From: Ectocarpus siliculosus
Taxonomy: Eukaryota > Sar > Phaeophyceae > Ectocarpales > Ectocarpaceae
Reading direction: 5' to 3'
Length of the DNA: 15,104 bases
Assembly: GCA_000310025.1 (NCBI GenBank)
Contig: FN647857.1
Location: 13,156-28,259 of the forward strand
Below the pieces are notes generated by a model that saw only the letters and a program-made list of their open reading frames with translations, searched no databases and was not told the DNA's origin. Positions 9,725 through 15,104 of the stretch are shown in pieces. The translations under genes were made by a program, and so were the position numbers. The stretch's first letter is position 1. Every line of letters starts with the position of its first letter.

Positions 9725-10685
9725 GCAAGCAGACAACAACAAGAGCATCAACAGCACCAAACAGGCGAGAGCGAATGGTGACAAGGTCCGTAGCAAGAAA
9801 CGGCCCTCGTTCGTAGGCAAGACCACCGAGAAATCCGCCGAGACGACCAAACGAAGAGCGCTAGCGGGAGAGTCGTTCCCTCCAGCTGAGCCGACGACGA
9901 CACACGCGGGAAAAACGGTAGGCTGGTCGTCTGGGGCTTCTGCTGGAGCGCAGGGTGGGCCGGGGACGGGGGGGGGGAGAACAACGAGGGCAACGTTTCG
10001 GCAGCCACGCTTGGTGGGAGAGGACGTCGTGGAGAGGCAAAAGACGTACGCGCTGAACGACCCTTACCTCAGGTGTGATGATGATCCGCGCATTTCCGAG
10101 TACAGATACGCGACAATATGCGTCTGGGGTATGAGGACGGTCGACCCGTTGCAATACGTTCAATGGTGCCGCGGTTGCCCTGATGTTGTCTTTCACGTGA
10201 GTGCTCGACCAAACCGGCATGTATATTGTCATGAATACGTACAGCCGTACACACACACGTAGGCATGCTGCGTGGTGCGTACGGCCTGCTCGCGATGTGG
10301 TCGGCGGCCCTCTAGCGTGGTGTTTCTTGCAAGCAACCCAACCCACCAACACGAATTGTGCGCAAGCGCGTTCTTTTCCCCCTTGCATGCCGCTTACCGT
10401 TCTCCAGTCGCACCTTTGCATACGTTCGAGCACACCCATGAATGCTTTGAGCATCACAAGTCAAGATTACCGCACATACTCTCCTCCTTTGTCGTCGTCG
10501 ATTCGATCCTTCGCTGGATGTCCCGTCTCCGTAAAAGGTCTTACCTGCAGAGGCGTTTCGAGAGCGAGCGGCTGCCGCTGCTCTTCGCCGCGCGATCGTC
10601 GGGCACCGCCGTGCTCCGGTACACGGTCACCGACCCCATCCAAATGGCCAAGAAACAGGCCGGTTGCCTACCACCTCTGACCTAG
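1988..10685 (+). CDS. EF-hand calcium-binding protein of unknown role, 9-exon model
   Basis: Proposed join: 1988-2032, 2485-2681, 3357-4160, 5620-5887, 6477-6608, 6922-6995, 7665-7797, 8247-10196, 10551-10685. The total is 3,738 nt, an exact multiple of three, giving 1,245 residues with no internal stop. All eight introns are GT..AG and the phases agree at every junction (0, 2, 2, 0, 0, 2, 0, 0). Layout: residues 1-350 basic and low-complexity; about 360-437 a helical lead-in; EF-hand loop 1 at 428-439; EF-hand loop 2 at 483-494; a charged helix at about 507-551; a low-complexity region at 552-1145; a more ordered C-terminus at about 1146-1245. Both loops have the canonical Asp/Ser/Gly spacing, so calcium binding follows from established EF-hand knowledge. 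I see no signal peptide, transmembrane segment or catalytic domain, and a lysine-rich cluster could act as a nuclear localisation signal (inference). Function, partners and family are not recognised. The first exon is the weakest part of the model. Confidence 0.75.
2073..2108 (+). repeat. TTG/CTG trinucleotide tract in intron 1
   Basis: This is a run of GTT then GCT/CTG triplets, GTTGTTGGTGTTGCTGTTGC and further GCT units, about 40 bases after the proposed exon 1 donor. It is open in all forward frames and produces spurious poly-Leu, poly-Cys or poly-Ala readings. In this model it is intronic. Confidence 0.8.
2211..2235. repeat. Perfect 12-bp inverted repeat with 1-base spacer
   Basis: The left arm AAACCATCCTGC (2211-2222) and right arm GCAGGATGGTTT (2224-2235) are exact reverse complements around a single C. 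It lies in intron 1 of the EF-hand gene model. It is not followed by a feature I can assign. Confidence 0.9.
2485..2681 (+). CDS. Exon 2 of EF-hand gene
   Basis: This exon is bounded by a pyrimidine-rich acceptor (ctgttctccgacag) and a strong donor, GTGAGT at 2682. It reads from LQRVEKAVQRQRTKKAN to CPPKFFGRDKE in one uninterrupted frame. The part from about residue 42 onwards (SPSHHLVTDEVRWDGRD) is ordered and mixed in composition, so it looks genuinely coding. The exon starts in phase 0 and ends after two bases of a Glu codon (GA), which the first base of exon 3 completes. Two other frames across the same bases are also open for 75-100 codons, but they do not agree with the splice phases on both sides. 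Confidence 0.72.
3247..3328 (+). repeat. (CAA)n trinucleotide tract, about 27 units, in intron 2
   Basis: Uninterrupted CAA/AAC/ACA units end about 28 bases before the exon 3 acceptor at 3356. The bases between the repeat and the acceptor (cacaattcctctcatccag) hold the pyrimidine tract. In the frame of exon 3 the repeat would read poly-Gln, but a TGA at 3244-3246 sits immediately before it and the phase-compatible acceptor lies after it, so it should be spliced out. Confidence 0.95.
3357..4160 (+). CDS. Exon 3 of EF-hand gene, Ala/Gly/Pro-rich basic region
   Basis: The acceptor is ttcctctcatccag at 3355-3356 and the donor is ACAG|GTGTGA at 4161. It contributes residues about 82-349, starting FDGMSKKSLMDTTRAA. 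The first ~30 residues form a charged helix (LLRAVRQEKERAGL). The rest is low-complexity: a 10-12 residue Ala run encoded by GCA repeats at about 3679-3710, Gly-rich stretches, an RRRRR-type basic cluster near 3912-3926, and a DDDD run near 4012-4025. An in-frame ATG at 3367 could serve as a start if the upstream exons are wrong. Without splicing at 4160 the frame stops at 4204-4206. Confidence 0.8.
4565..4698 (+). repeat. Compound microsatellite (TC)n-(TATC)n-(TA)n in intron 3
   Basis: This is a pyrimidine-rich compound tract of TC dinucleotides, TATC tetranucleotides and a short TATATGTATATATATAT core, then TATC and TC again. It lies inside the longest intron (4161-5619). Such tracts are normally highly variable in length. 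I see no exon in this intron; open frames across it encode only Ser/Leu/Tyr/Ile runs. Confidence 0.95.
5458..5472 (+). repeat. G15 homopolymer in intron 3
   Basis: Fifteen consecutive G residues occur about 150 bases before the exon 4 acceptor, preceded by a TC-rich stretch (about 5411-5427). The exact length should be treated as uncertain, because homopolymers are error-prone in sequencing. Confidence 0.9.
5620..5887 (+). CDS. Exon 4 of EF-hand gene, first 11 residues of EF loop 1
   Basis: The exon runs from ccccgcag|C to AGG|GTACGT. It starts in phase 2, completing a Ser codon, and ends in phase 0. The first segment (ISRGRVAKVRIDAILHALES) looks like a basic helix; a Ser-rich spacer follows; then LTLEEVEAVIVYVDKDQSGE leads into the EF-hand, with the entering helix EEVEAVIVYV directly before the loop. 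The exon ends exactly after loop position 11 (DKDQSGEVDAR). A second in-phase acceptor nine bases downstream (accatcag, exon from 5629) would remove three residues. An upstream AG at 5599-5600 is out of phase. Confidence 0.85.
6477..6608 (+). CDS. Exon 5 of EF-hand gene, closes EF loop 1 and encodes entering helix of EF-hand 2
   Basis: The exon is 132 nt, exactly 44 codons, phase 0 at both ends, between cgaacag and GTGAGG. Its first codon is GAT, which supplies Asp at position 12 of the first EF-hand loop (DKDQSGEVDAR|D) followed by the usual Phe. The exit helix is FQAAISAAKQGK. The last residues, RINDMLRLHNLRIRDVFHVM, form the entering helix of EF-hand 2, with Phe and Met at the usual -4 and -1 positions before the next loop. 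This exact fit on both sides is the strongest support for the gene model. Confidence 0.9.
6591..6829 (+). repeat. Diverged ~150-bp tandem duplication across exon 5 end and intron 5
   Basis: The exon 5 end and donor at 6591-6620 (GACGTTTTTCACGTGATG then gtgaggggga) recur at 6743-6772 (GACGTGTTCCACTTGATG then gtgaggggga), 152 bases apart. A second matching block, cttcaacagga, occurs at about 6664 and about 6813, 149 bases apart. A weaker match (GCTGCA) lies just upstream of both copies. The second copy therefore carries an 18-nt piece (DVFHLM) flanked by ctccag and GTGAGG, which looks like a phase-0 microexon. The true acceptor for exon 6 is at 6921. Confidence 0.8.
6922..6995 (+). CDS. Exon 6 of EF-hand gene, EF-hand loop 2 and exit helix
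   Basis: The acceptor is ctgctcgcag at 6920-6921 and the donor is GACAG|GTACAA at 6996. The exon begins precisely at loop position 1: DSDGSGKLSHRE, with Asp1, Asp3, Ser5, Gly6, Ser9 and Glu12. This is a complete canonical calcium loop with Leu at position 8. The exit helix LAQGLSLLYEHD follows. The exon ends after two bases of an Arg codon. A later donor-like GT at 7013 is possible but leaves a different phase. Confidence 0.9.
7104..7131 (+). repeat. 12-bp direct repeat TCGAAACACGAA, two copies, in intron 6
   Basis: TCGAAACACGAA occurs at 7104-7115 and again at 7120-7131, separated by CGAG. It lies in intron 6 of the EF-hand gene. No function is apparent. Confidence 0.85.
7665..7797 (+). CDS. 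Exon 7 of EF-hand gene, highly charged helix
   Basis: This exon joins exon 6 in phase 2 (AG|G = Arg) through the acceptor acaaccag and ends in phase 0 at CGG|GTAGGC. It encodes DKVIERRQALRRRKEQQKSK followed by EDGKRAK and a less charged end, SMGSLQEESLR. The long Lys/Arg/Glu/Gln helix right after the paired EF-hands looks like a coiled coil or a target/linker helix (inference). The same frame is open upstream to 7540, including an ATG pair at 7642-7647, but the phase match at 7665 favours the spliced form. Confidence 0.85.
8247..10196 (+). CDS. Exon 8 of EF-hand gene, long low-complexity region
   Basis: This is a single 650-codon exon between ggtgtccccag and GTGAGT at 10197, phase 0 at both ends. 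In order: an ordered acidic start EREFFATEVTDEDLFQDIV; five ETD units (8346-8390) running into an Asp run; Asn x9 (8556-8582); a lysine-rich cluster at about 8691-8744 (KKQRKKKKERKK); an Ala/Glu/Arg-rich coiled-coil segment at about 8817-8950; three degenerate repeats starting at 9195, 9294 and 9399; a Gly/Val-rich stretch near 9480-9540; Ser x12 (9687-9722); then an ordered tail from about 10030 (LNDPYLRCDDDPRISEYRYA). The first ~35 and last ~55 residues look conserved in style; the middle looks disordered. Long open frames on the opposite strand here are by-products of the repeats. Confidence 0.88.
8346..8408 (+). repeat. In-frame (GAAACCGAC)5 plus GAC tract, acidic run in exon 8
   Basis: Five identical 9-nt units encode Glu-Thr-Asp repeats, followed by GAC triplets encoding an Asp run. 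Both keep the reading frame. The block sits about 33 residues into exon 8 and gives a strongly acidic patch that includes many potential phosphorylation sites (Thr flanked by Asp/Glu). Confidence 0.9.
9195..9500 (+). repeat. Three degenerate ~34-residue coding repeats in exon 8
   Basis: Units start at 9195 (GPAAPSSSSLGEADAVVGAG), 9294 (RPTAASSRGVGSKADAGGAR) and 9399 (GPTAPSSSGVGETDAGGAG). They are spaced 99 and 105 nt apart, that is 33 and 35 codons. The shared pattern is G/R-P-T/A-A-x-S-S-x-x-V/L-G-x-x-D-A followed by a Gly/Ala/Asp-rich tail. Indels between copies are multiples of three, so the repeats are kept as protein. Confidence 0.8.
9687..9722 (+). repeat. (AGC)12 poly-Ser tract in exon 8
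   Basis: Twelve AGC codons in frame encode Ser x12. This is a pure CAG-type trinucleotide tract. On the opposite strand it yields poly-Leu open frames that are not real genes. Confidence 0.95.
10551..10685 (+). CDS. Exon 9 of EF-hand gene, terminal exon
   Basis: The acceptor ggtcttacctgcag ends at 10550 and the exon starts in phase 0 after VVFH of exon 8. It encodes 44 residues beginning RRFESERLPLLFAARSSGTA and ending QAGCLPPLT before TAG at 10683-10685. Together with the end of exon 8 this forms an ordered C-terminal block of roughly 100 residues, mixed hydrophobic and charged, in contrast to the low-complexity middle. An alternative acceptor near 10537 (gtaaaag) opens a different, Ala/Arg/Gly-rich frame ending at about 10743. 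I consider that less likely because of its composition. Confidence 0.65.
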   Translation, partial: RRFESERLPLLFAARSSGTAVLRYTVTDPIQMAKKQAGCLPPLT

Positions 10686-10965
10686 AGGCAGAAGAGCAAA
10701 TGGGGAGAAGGAGACGGGGAGGGAGGAAAGGCGGAGTCGCATGATTCGCACTCACTCAGTTCTTCTGTATTGTTGATACTATGTACTTCGTAGTCAAATT
10801 CGATCATCGTCGGATGTATAGACTACGCATCCCTTTCGAGCAGGGGCGCCATCGGGGCGATGCCCTTTGATAGTTTTGTTTCTGTCAGCATGCTCGCGGC
10901 CGCGGACGTCACCAATATGTGTCGACGTCGAACACTCTACTTAGTGTTATGTTCCGCCGACCAGG

Positions 10966-10994
10966 CGGGGGGCGGGGGGCGGGGGGCGGGGGGC
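10966..10994 (+). repeat. (CGGGGGG)4 minisatellite, G-quadruplex motif
   Basis: Four G6 runs are separated by single C residues (10967-10972, 10974-10979, 10981-10986, 10988-10993). This satisfies the standard four-run, short-loop pattern for an intramolecular G-quadruplex on the + strand. It lies about 280 bases after the stop of the EF-hand gene, in the presumed 3'-UTR or downstream region. Confidence 0.9.
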
Positions 10995-12654
10995 GAGGTA
11001 CCTTGAAAACACTACGAACAAGTATTTGGTTTGCCTTCCCTTCCCCAGAACACACAAAGGTATGTGGTTTACCTTCCCTGCGTCGGAGTTAAGCTGGACC
11101 ACCCTTCGTTTCCCGGAGTCTCTCATCATTCGTAATTGGTGCGGGACGAAGAGGAGAGTGGGTGGTGGGTGTAGGAGGTTACAACGCTCGATACCCGTTT
11201 TGCCTTCAGTTGTTGCGTATCCTCGTCTGTATCTTGGCTGCTTTGACGTGACGGAACGGGGGGCGGAACATTTATTAAGCGCTTCGACATCTTGAGATAC
11301 TGTAGTAGATGTTTAGGAGGGTGGGACTCTATAGCTGAGTGCAGCATGCATACGTAGGGCCTTACGTTATTTGTTGTCCGATAAACGGGCTGCGGGGGGC
11401 GTTGAAGGCTGGGAGAAGTATCGACGGTGATACAAGATTGGTTGAGACATTGTAGTAAGAGCAACGAAAGAGGGCAACAACGAATGACCGGTGGGGCGAT
11501 TGCCTCTGGTCCATCGCTCCTCTGCGCTTCGTGTGATAGTTCTACTGCAGCAGGTGCGCGGCATGAAGGAAATGCCAATGCAATGAAGACCACATGATTT
11601 TTCTCTTTTTTTTTTTGCGATTTCGCGATAAATCTAGTATACCGAGAGCGAATAAATACCGTCTCTTTCCATTCCTCTTCTCTTGCCACGAGGTTCACGA
11701 CCCCCGAGCAACGCCAAAGACGCAAGGGGGCAGCAAGTGGTGCGGAAAGCGAAATTCCCCAATGACTGACTCAAACAAGGAATGACTCTGTCCCTCAGAG
11801 AGAGAGAGTGCGCGCTTCATGGAAGAAGGCGCACCAAGTTTGTGTCAGGGGAGCAGGGCGGGGGGCACAGCAAGAAGCGCTCTGTGACGGGGTTTATACG
11901 TCGGGTGGCCCAGCGCATGGTGTGGTGCGTGAGGAGAAAAAGCAGCTTGGCCCAGGCGGGCGGAAATCCCAAAACCTTGCATTATTATTGTAACACCAAC
12001 CGAAGCAAGCGGCTCATCTCTCCTGCCGCAGGCCTGACGTGGCAACGCACCAGACCCCTTCCCTTACAAACGAATCTAAGGGAATCGCAGAAACCGTGTA
12101 CGGGTAGCTTCCAGGTGGTGCTATGAGTTCATTATTAATCTATCCCACACTCTTTACCTGTGAAGGAGCTGAATTTGTTGTGTCATAAGTACTAAATTTT
12201 ACACGTTTCTGTCACATGACATCACAAAAACATTTCGTCAGTTCTGGACTGAGAACCCAACTTGCAACTGCAAAAAAGAAAAGAGTGTTCGACAACCAAC
12301 AACGTGCACCAGGGAATCTAAGCAGAAACGGAAGAAAATTCAAGCCCAAAAAAGGAAACGATCGTACGACCGCTGACAGTCTCCGTACGTGTCGGCCCAG
12401 TATCCATCCATTATGCTATGCTAGTGGGAGTGAGCTTATCCGACGCGCTCTTGGGTACCGCGACATGGGGGCGTTGATTGGTCTGGCTTCGGTACGACAC
12501 GGACGAAGGCATGACAGACAACCGTTCCTCTAGCCGCAAGGCAACGCATCAAACGCACACCAAGCGAACAAACAGGGGACGGTATGAATTTCCCCGTCAG
12601 CCTAGAAACAACAACAGAACCTGCTCCTCAATGTTTTACGATTCACGACCAAAA

Positions 12655-12670
12655 ATCATGACGTCATGAT
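12655..12670. promoter_or_regulatory. 16-bp perfect palindrome with TGACGTCA core
   Basis: ATCATGACGTCATGAT is its own reverse complement over 16 bases. The core TGACGTCA is the classical CRE/bZIP-type binding palindrome. It lies in the A-rich part of the intergenic region and is not close to either recognised gene start, so a regulatory role is only a possibility. Confidence 0.5.
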
Positions 12671-13110
12671 ACACAACTTCAAGGAGAAGAACAAACGGGG
12701 AAAGAGACGACACGTGGCAGAGACACTTCTCGTGACCCAACAGACAAAACTGACACTTAAAACTTTCCATTTACGCCTTAGATAAAATAACGCGGCACGC
12801 ATGAAAAAATTATGGGAAAGAACAAAACCAACTCTTCGTTCAATTCAACACTGACTGGAGCTTCAAAGTAGACGGCAAAAAAATGAAACAAAAAAATTGA
12901 ACTTACGCGTGAGTCTTTTCGGATATCCACTAAAAAGCAGAGGTTTGAACACCTACCCACGAAGACCTTACGTTGCACCTACGCTCAAGCCATAAAATAC
13001 CACAAATAGTAAGTACATTAAACACATGATTCAGGGCTTCTGCCACTGAAACGCCCCGCCATACGCACAGCGACCGGAGACATAATCAGAAGGTTTGCCT
13101 TCCTGTAAGC

Positions 13111-13262
13111 TACAGCCCTTGCATGATCGGCCGCAGACTCCCGAAGAGCCCACGACAAGAGCAAAATATGAGACCCAAAAATACACTGGTTTACGCCCCC
13201 CTTGAGCGATAGCCCTGCGTGATCGGGTACAAAGCTCACGACGAGAAAACAATGACACACCC
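13111..13262 (+). repeat. Diverged direct repeat, two copies ~95 bp apart
   Basis: Copy A at about 13111-13175 contains AGCCCTTGCATGATCGG and later CCCACGACAAGAGCAAAAT. Copy B at about 13208-13262 contains AGCCCTGCGTGATCGG and later CTCACGACGAGAAAACAAT. Order and spacing of the matching blocks agree after small gaps. No family is recognised; it could be a remnant of a local tandem duplication or of a repeat element. Confidence 0.55.
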
Positions 13263-13781
13263 TGATAGTAGTAGCGGCCACGTCTCTCCTGTTATTGCTC
13301 AATTCCCTCCGCTTGCCTACCGCTCTCTCGTACAACCGAAACCGAGCGCTCAAGGAAAAACGCGCTTCAGCAACCCGTGGGACTCGTTCGGTCAAAACGC
13401 TCGACACCTTTTGCCGCAGCAGAGCAGACCGGCCGGCTGCGGCACCCATCGTAACGCGCCGCCCGTCCACGACCAGCGCGAGGAGGCTTGTCTTCTTCCC
13501 CTTCCACCTAGCAAGCGCTCTCCGCGCATCACGCCCACCCGGTCGGCCTCAAATCAACGGAGTCCCGGCCCGTGCGTCTTTTCGCTTGTACACGCGGCGC
13601 ACTCGAACCCTTCGTGTGCTCACAACGCCGAGAAGCTACTGTACAGCCCGGCGAGAACCCGGCGTGCTCCGTCCCGGCCTCGTACTTGTAGGGATGCGAG
13701 GTCGATGGTCTAACGACTACGGCATGCACGGCTACGAGTACGCCACCCACCCACCCCTCACCCCCCCCCACCCCCTTCCGC

Positions 13782-14106
13782 TCATTCCTGAGCCGAGCCC
13801 GTAGCAGCGTCGTCGCCGTACATCCACATCTCCGCGGCGGTGGATTCCCTTTCAAGCTTGTCGCCGTCGCCGCCGCCACTGCTTGTACTGCGCGGGTCCC
13901 TTACCGGCCGCCCCCCCGCCCCTCCGTTGCCGGCTAACGCCGCGGCGGGGGAGGTAGCGATTACGCCGCCGCCGCCGCCGCCGGATACTGCGGCCCCCCC
14001 GGAAGCCGACACTCTGGGAGAGTCAAGCGTGACGTCGAAGAAGGCTGCTGCCTGCGCGGTCGTCTCTTCGCCGACCCCTTCGTCCTCCATATCTCCTATC
14101 GCCAGG
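13782..14106 (-). CDS. Terminal exon of the minus-strand gene
   Basis: The acceptor AG at 14108-14107 leaves a first base (14106) that completes the split Ser codon from the previous exon. The frame then runs LAIGDMEDEGVGEETTAQ to a TGA stop. Low-complexity Gly/Ala/Ser stretches lie in the middle (GGGGGGVIATSPAAALAG), partly encoded by a CCG run at about 13966-13983. A second acceptor at 14198-14197 (first exon base 14196) is also in phase and would add 30 residues, including a Pro run from the C16 homopolymer. I consider that less likely because the C-run suits a pyrimidine tract. Confidence 0.6.
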
Positions 14107-14943
14107 CTATTCGGCGCGATACGTTTGACGTTGCAACCCCAGGGGTGGGTAGTCATGGGCGGGCGGGGGGGGGGGGGGGGTAAGGGGAGGGCAGTGCTCA
14201 CGTTAGTGTCTATTTCTGAGCTGCGTGTGTGCTCAATATCTGTTGTACTTGTACGGTGCTAGCCGGTTGGTCAGCTGCTTGAACAAACCGACAAGTCGAA
14301 GCACACGTGTTTCGTCCCTGGCTGGTAACACATGTAACTGCCCACGGCTGTCTGTGTACTGTTCCACGAAAAGCCACGGTGAACAACAAACATCAACCCT
14401 CATCGTGGGCGCGTGTTCCGCCTGCTTGAGAATTTCGATTCTTGGGAGAATGTTGTATGTTCGTGCAACAAACACAAGGGCAAAGGAAGCCGCGCAAACA
14501 ACACCAACGCTAACAACAACAAATACGACGACAATATGATAACTGACCTGCCGCGGCGAGTCAATCCAAAGGAAAAGACGGTAAGACCGAGTACGCGACG
14601 TACCTCCATGTCTACCCTCCAATAACCATGGCAGCAACATAGACTTAACACGGGCGTAATTTCCACCTACGTGGTGACCGAAAGCACGGAACTAATTGTC
14701 TCACAAATAGTCCAGCCGTGAGGGTGAAGAGAAGGCGTGTCGCTATCGTTGGTAGGTAATGCTACTCCGTATCAGAAGGACATACCTGTGGGCGACGACC
14801 GGCTGCCCGGGAGCCGACCCTGTCTTCTCCCAGCCCTCCCCCCCCTGCGAACCGCCGAACCCGCGACCGCTTCGGCCCTTCGAAACGCCGTCAAAGGCAG
14901 GGTCGACCTGCCAGTTGGACGTGTCTTCGAACGGCTCCTTGTC
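13782..14943 (-). CDS. 3' part of an unidentified gene, two exons, 5' end beyond window
   Basis: Two - strand exons join in phase: 14786-14943 (158 nt) and 13782-14106 (325 nt). Together they give 160 residues before a TGA at 13784-13782. The first exon reads DKEPFEDTSNWQVDPAFDGV and onwards to QPVVAH; its composition is ordered, then Gly-rich. The second begins LAIGDMEDEGVGEETTAQAA and continues through a Gly/Ala-rich part to AEMWMYGDDAATGSAQE. Neither recalls a family I can name. The acceptor at 14944-14945 implies further upstream exons, which should lie to the right of the window. The gene is convergent with the EF-hand gene. Confidence 0.6.
14107..14785 (-). other. Intron of the minus-strand gene
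   Basis: This 679-base GT..AG intron lies between the two recognised - strand exons. It contains a C16 run as read on the - strand (G16 at 14165-14180 on the + strand). Open frames inside it on both strands (for example 14233-14640 on the - strand, and a + strand stretch ending at a GTAAGA donor-like site at 14581) are not needed by the phase of the flanking exons. An additional exon cannot be excluded. Confidence 0.5.
14786..14943 (-). CDS. Penultimate exon of the minus-strand gene
   Basis: On the - strand the exon is preceded by aaaacgcacgcag (acceptor) and followed by CACAG|GTATGTCC, a good donor at 14785-14784. It encodes 52 residues plus two bases of the next codon. No ATG lies in it, so it is internal. 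Codons are GC-rich at the third position, like exon 8 of the EF-hand gene. Frames on the + strand over the same bases give Pro/Arg/Cys-rich readings without matching splice signals and look like shadows. Confidence 0.72.
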
Positions 14944-15084
14944 CTGCGTGCGTTTTGTTTTTCAACACACAAGGTGTTTGATTTCGTGCTGTGTGCATCG
15001 TTCTTATGAAGACAGCAAACACTTCGAGCGGGTATGACGATTCTAACGCGAGAAGTTGGAGGACGGGAAGGGTGTGGGGGGGGA

Positions 15085-15104
15085 GGGGGGGGGGGGGGGG
15101 GGGG
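15085..15104 (+). repeat. Terminal G20 homopolymer
   Basis: The window ends in 20 consecutive G, preceded by a G8 run and a single A. Together with G15 at 5458 and G16 at 14165 this suggests either genuine poly-G microsatellites or a low-quality contig edge. The end of the window falls inside the run, so its true length is unknown. Confidence 0.9.

Larger units (their letters stand above)
10686..13781. other. Convergent intergenic / 3'-UTR interval, no supported gene
   Basis: The + gene stops at 10685 and the - gene stops at 13782, so this 3.1 kb lies between two 3' ends. Open frames of up to 199 codons exist (for example 11126-11725 on the - strand, 11782-12126 and 12216-12533 on the + strand), but none shows splice-linked partners or ordered composition. 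The - strand one has only a TTG start. The stretch from about 12580 to 13020 is A-rich and more AT-rich than the genes. Separately listed inside it are a G-rich minisatellite, a palindrome and a diverged direct repeat. Confidence 0.55.

Noticed and set aside
9185-9850. 221-codon open frame on the - strand with poly-Leu and Pro/Ser-rich sequence
   Set aside because: It is the complement of the repeat-rich exon 8, whose + strand frame is linked by matching splice phases on both sides. The poly-Leu is only the reverse of the (AGC)12 tract.
11126-11725. 199-codon - strand open frame
   Set aside because: Its first codon is TTG, the composition is not ordered, no splice partner is visible, and it lies between two convergent gene ends. 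I keep it only as a remote possibility.
12216-12533. 105-codon + strand open frame, Lys/Arg-rich at its start
   Set aside because: It lies in A-rich intergenic DNA, has no splice or start context, and drifts in composition.
13295-13804. 169-codon + strand open frame, Arg/Thr/Pro-rich
   Set aside because: It overlaps the 3' end and presumed 3' UTR of the - strand gene and looks like open GC-rich sequence.
14383-14580. + strand stretch ending NPKEKT before a GTAAGA donor-like site
   Set aside because: It begins after a TGA, has no good start, contains an AAC-rich tract, and lies inside the intron of the - strand gene. No partner exon was found before the window end.

Overview
This window is nuclear DNA from a eukaryote. 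Its one complete gene can only be read by joining nine exons across GT..AG introns of about 0.3-1.5 kb. The GC-rich coding sequence, medium-length introns, frequent trinucleotide and microsatellite repeats (CAA, AGC/GCA, TC/TATC) and long G homopolymers suggest a stramenopile, most likely a brown alga of the Ectocarpus type. That placement is inference from style; no species marker is present. I see no bacterial operon, phage, CRISPR, rRNA or tRNA.

Layout. Bases 1-1375 hold nothing I can support as a gene. A short exon-like stretch at 1376-1495 (+) may be the last exon of an upstream gene. Bases 1988-10685 (+) carry the main gene, assembled here as 9 exons whose phases agree at all 8 junctions, giving about 1,245 residues. 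The protein has a basic/low-complexity N-terminal half, two consecutive EF-hand loops (DKDQSGEVDARD and DSDGSGKLSHRE), a charged helical stretch, and a long low-complexity exon with acidic ETD/D runs, poly-N, a lysine-rich cluster, an alanine/glutamate-rich coiled-coil segment, three degenerate ~34-residue repeats and poly-S. It ends in a compact, more ordered C-terminus. I read it as a calcium-binding EF-hand protein of unknown role.

Bases 10686-13781 are a convergent intergenic/3'-UTR interval with a perfect G-quadruplex-type minisatellite, a 16-bp palindrome centred on TGACGTCA, and a diverged direct repeat. Bases 13782-14943 (-) carry the last two recognisable exons of a second, unidentified gene that begins beyond the right edge. 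The window ends in a run of 20 G, which looks like a contig or gap edge.

The most interesting points are the exon phasing around the two EF-hands (one loop is cut by an intron exactly before its position 12, the other begins exactly at an exon start) and a diverged ~150-bp tandem duplication just before the second EF-hand loop. That duplication leaves an 18-nt in-frame pseudo-exon with intact-looking splice signals. I found no convincing evidence of a novel multi-gene system.
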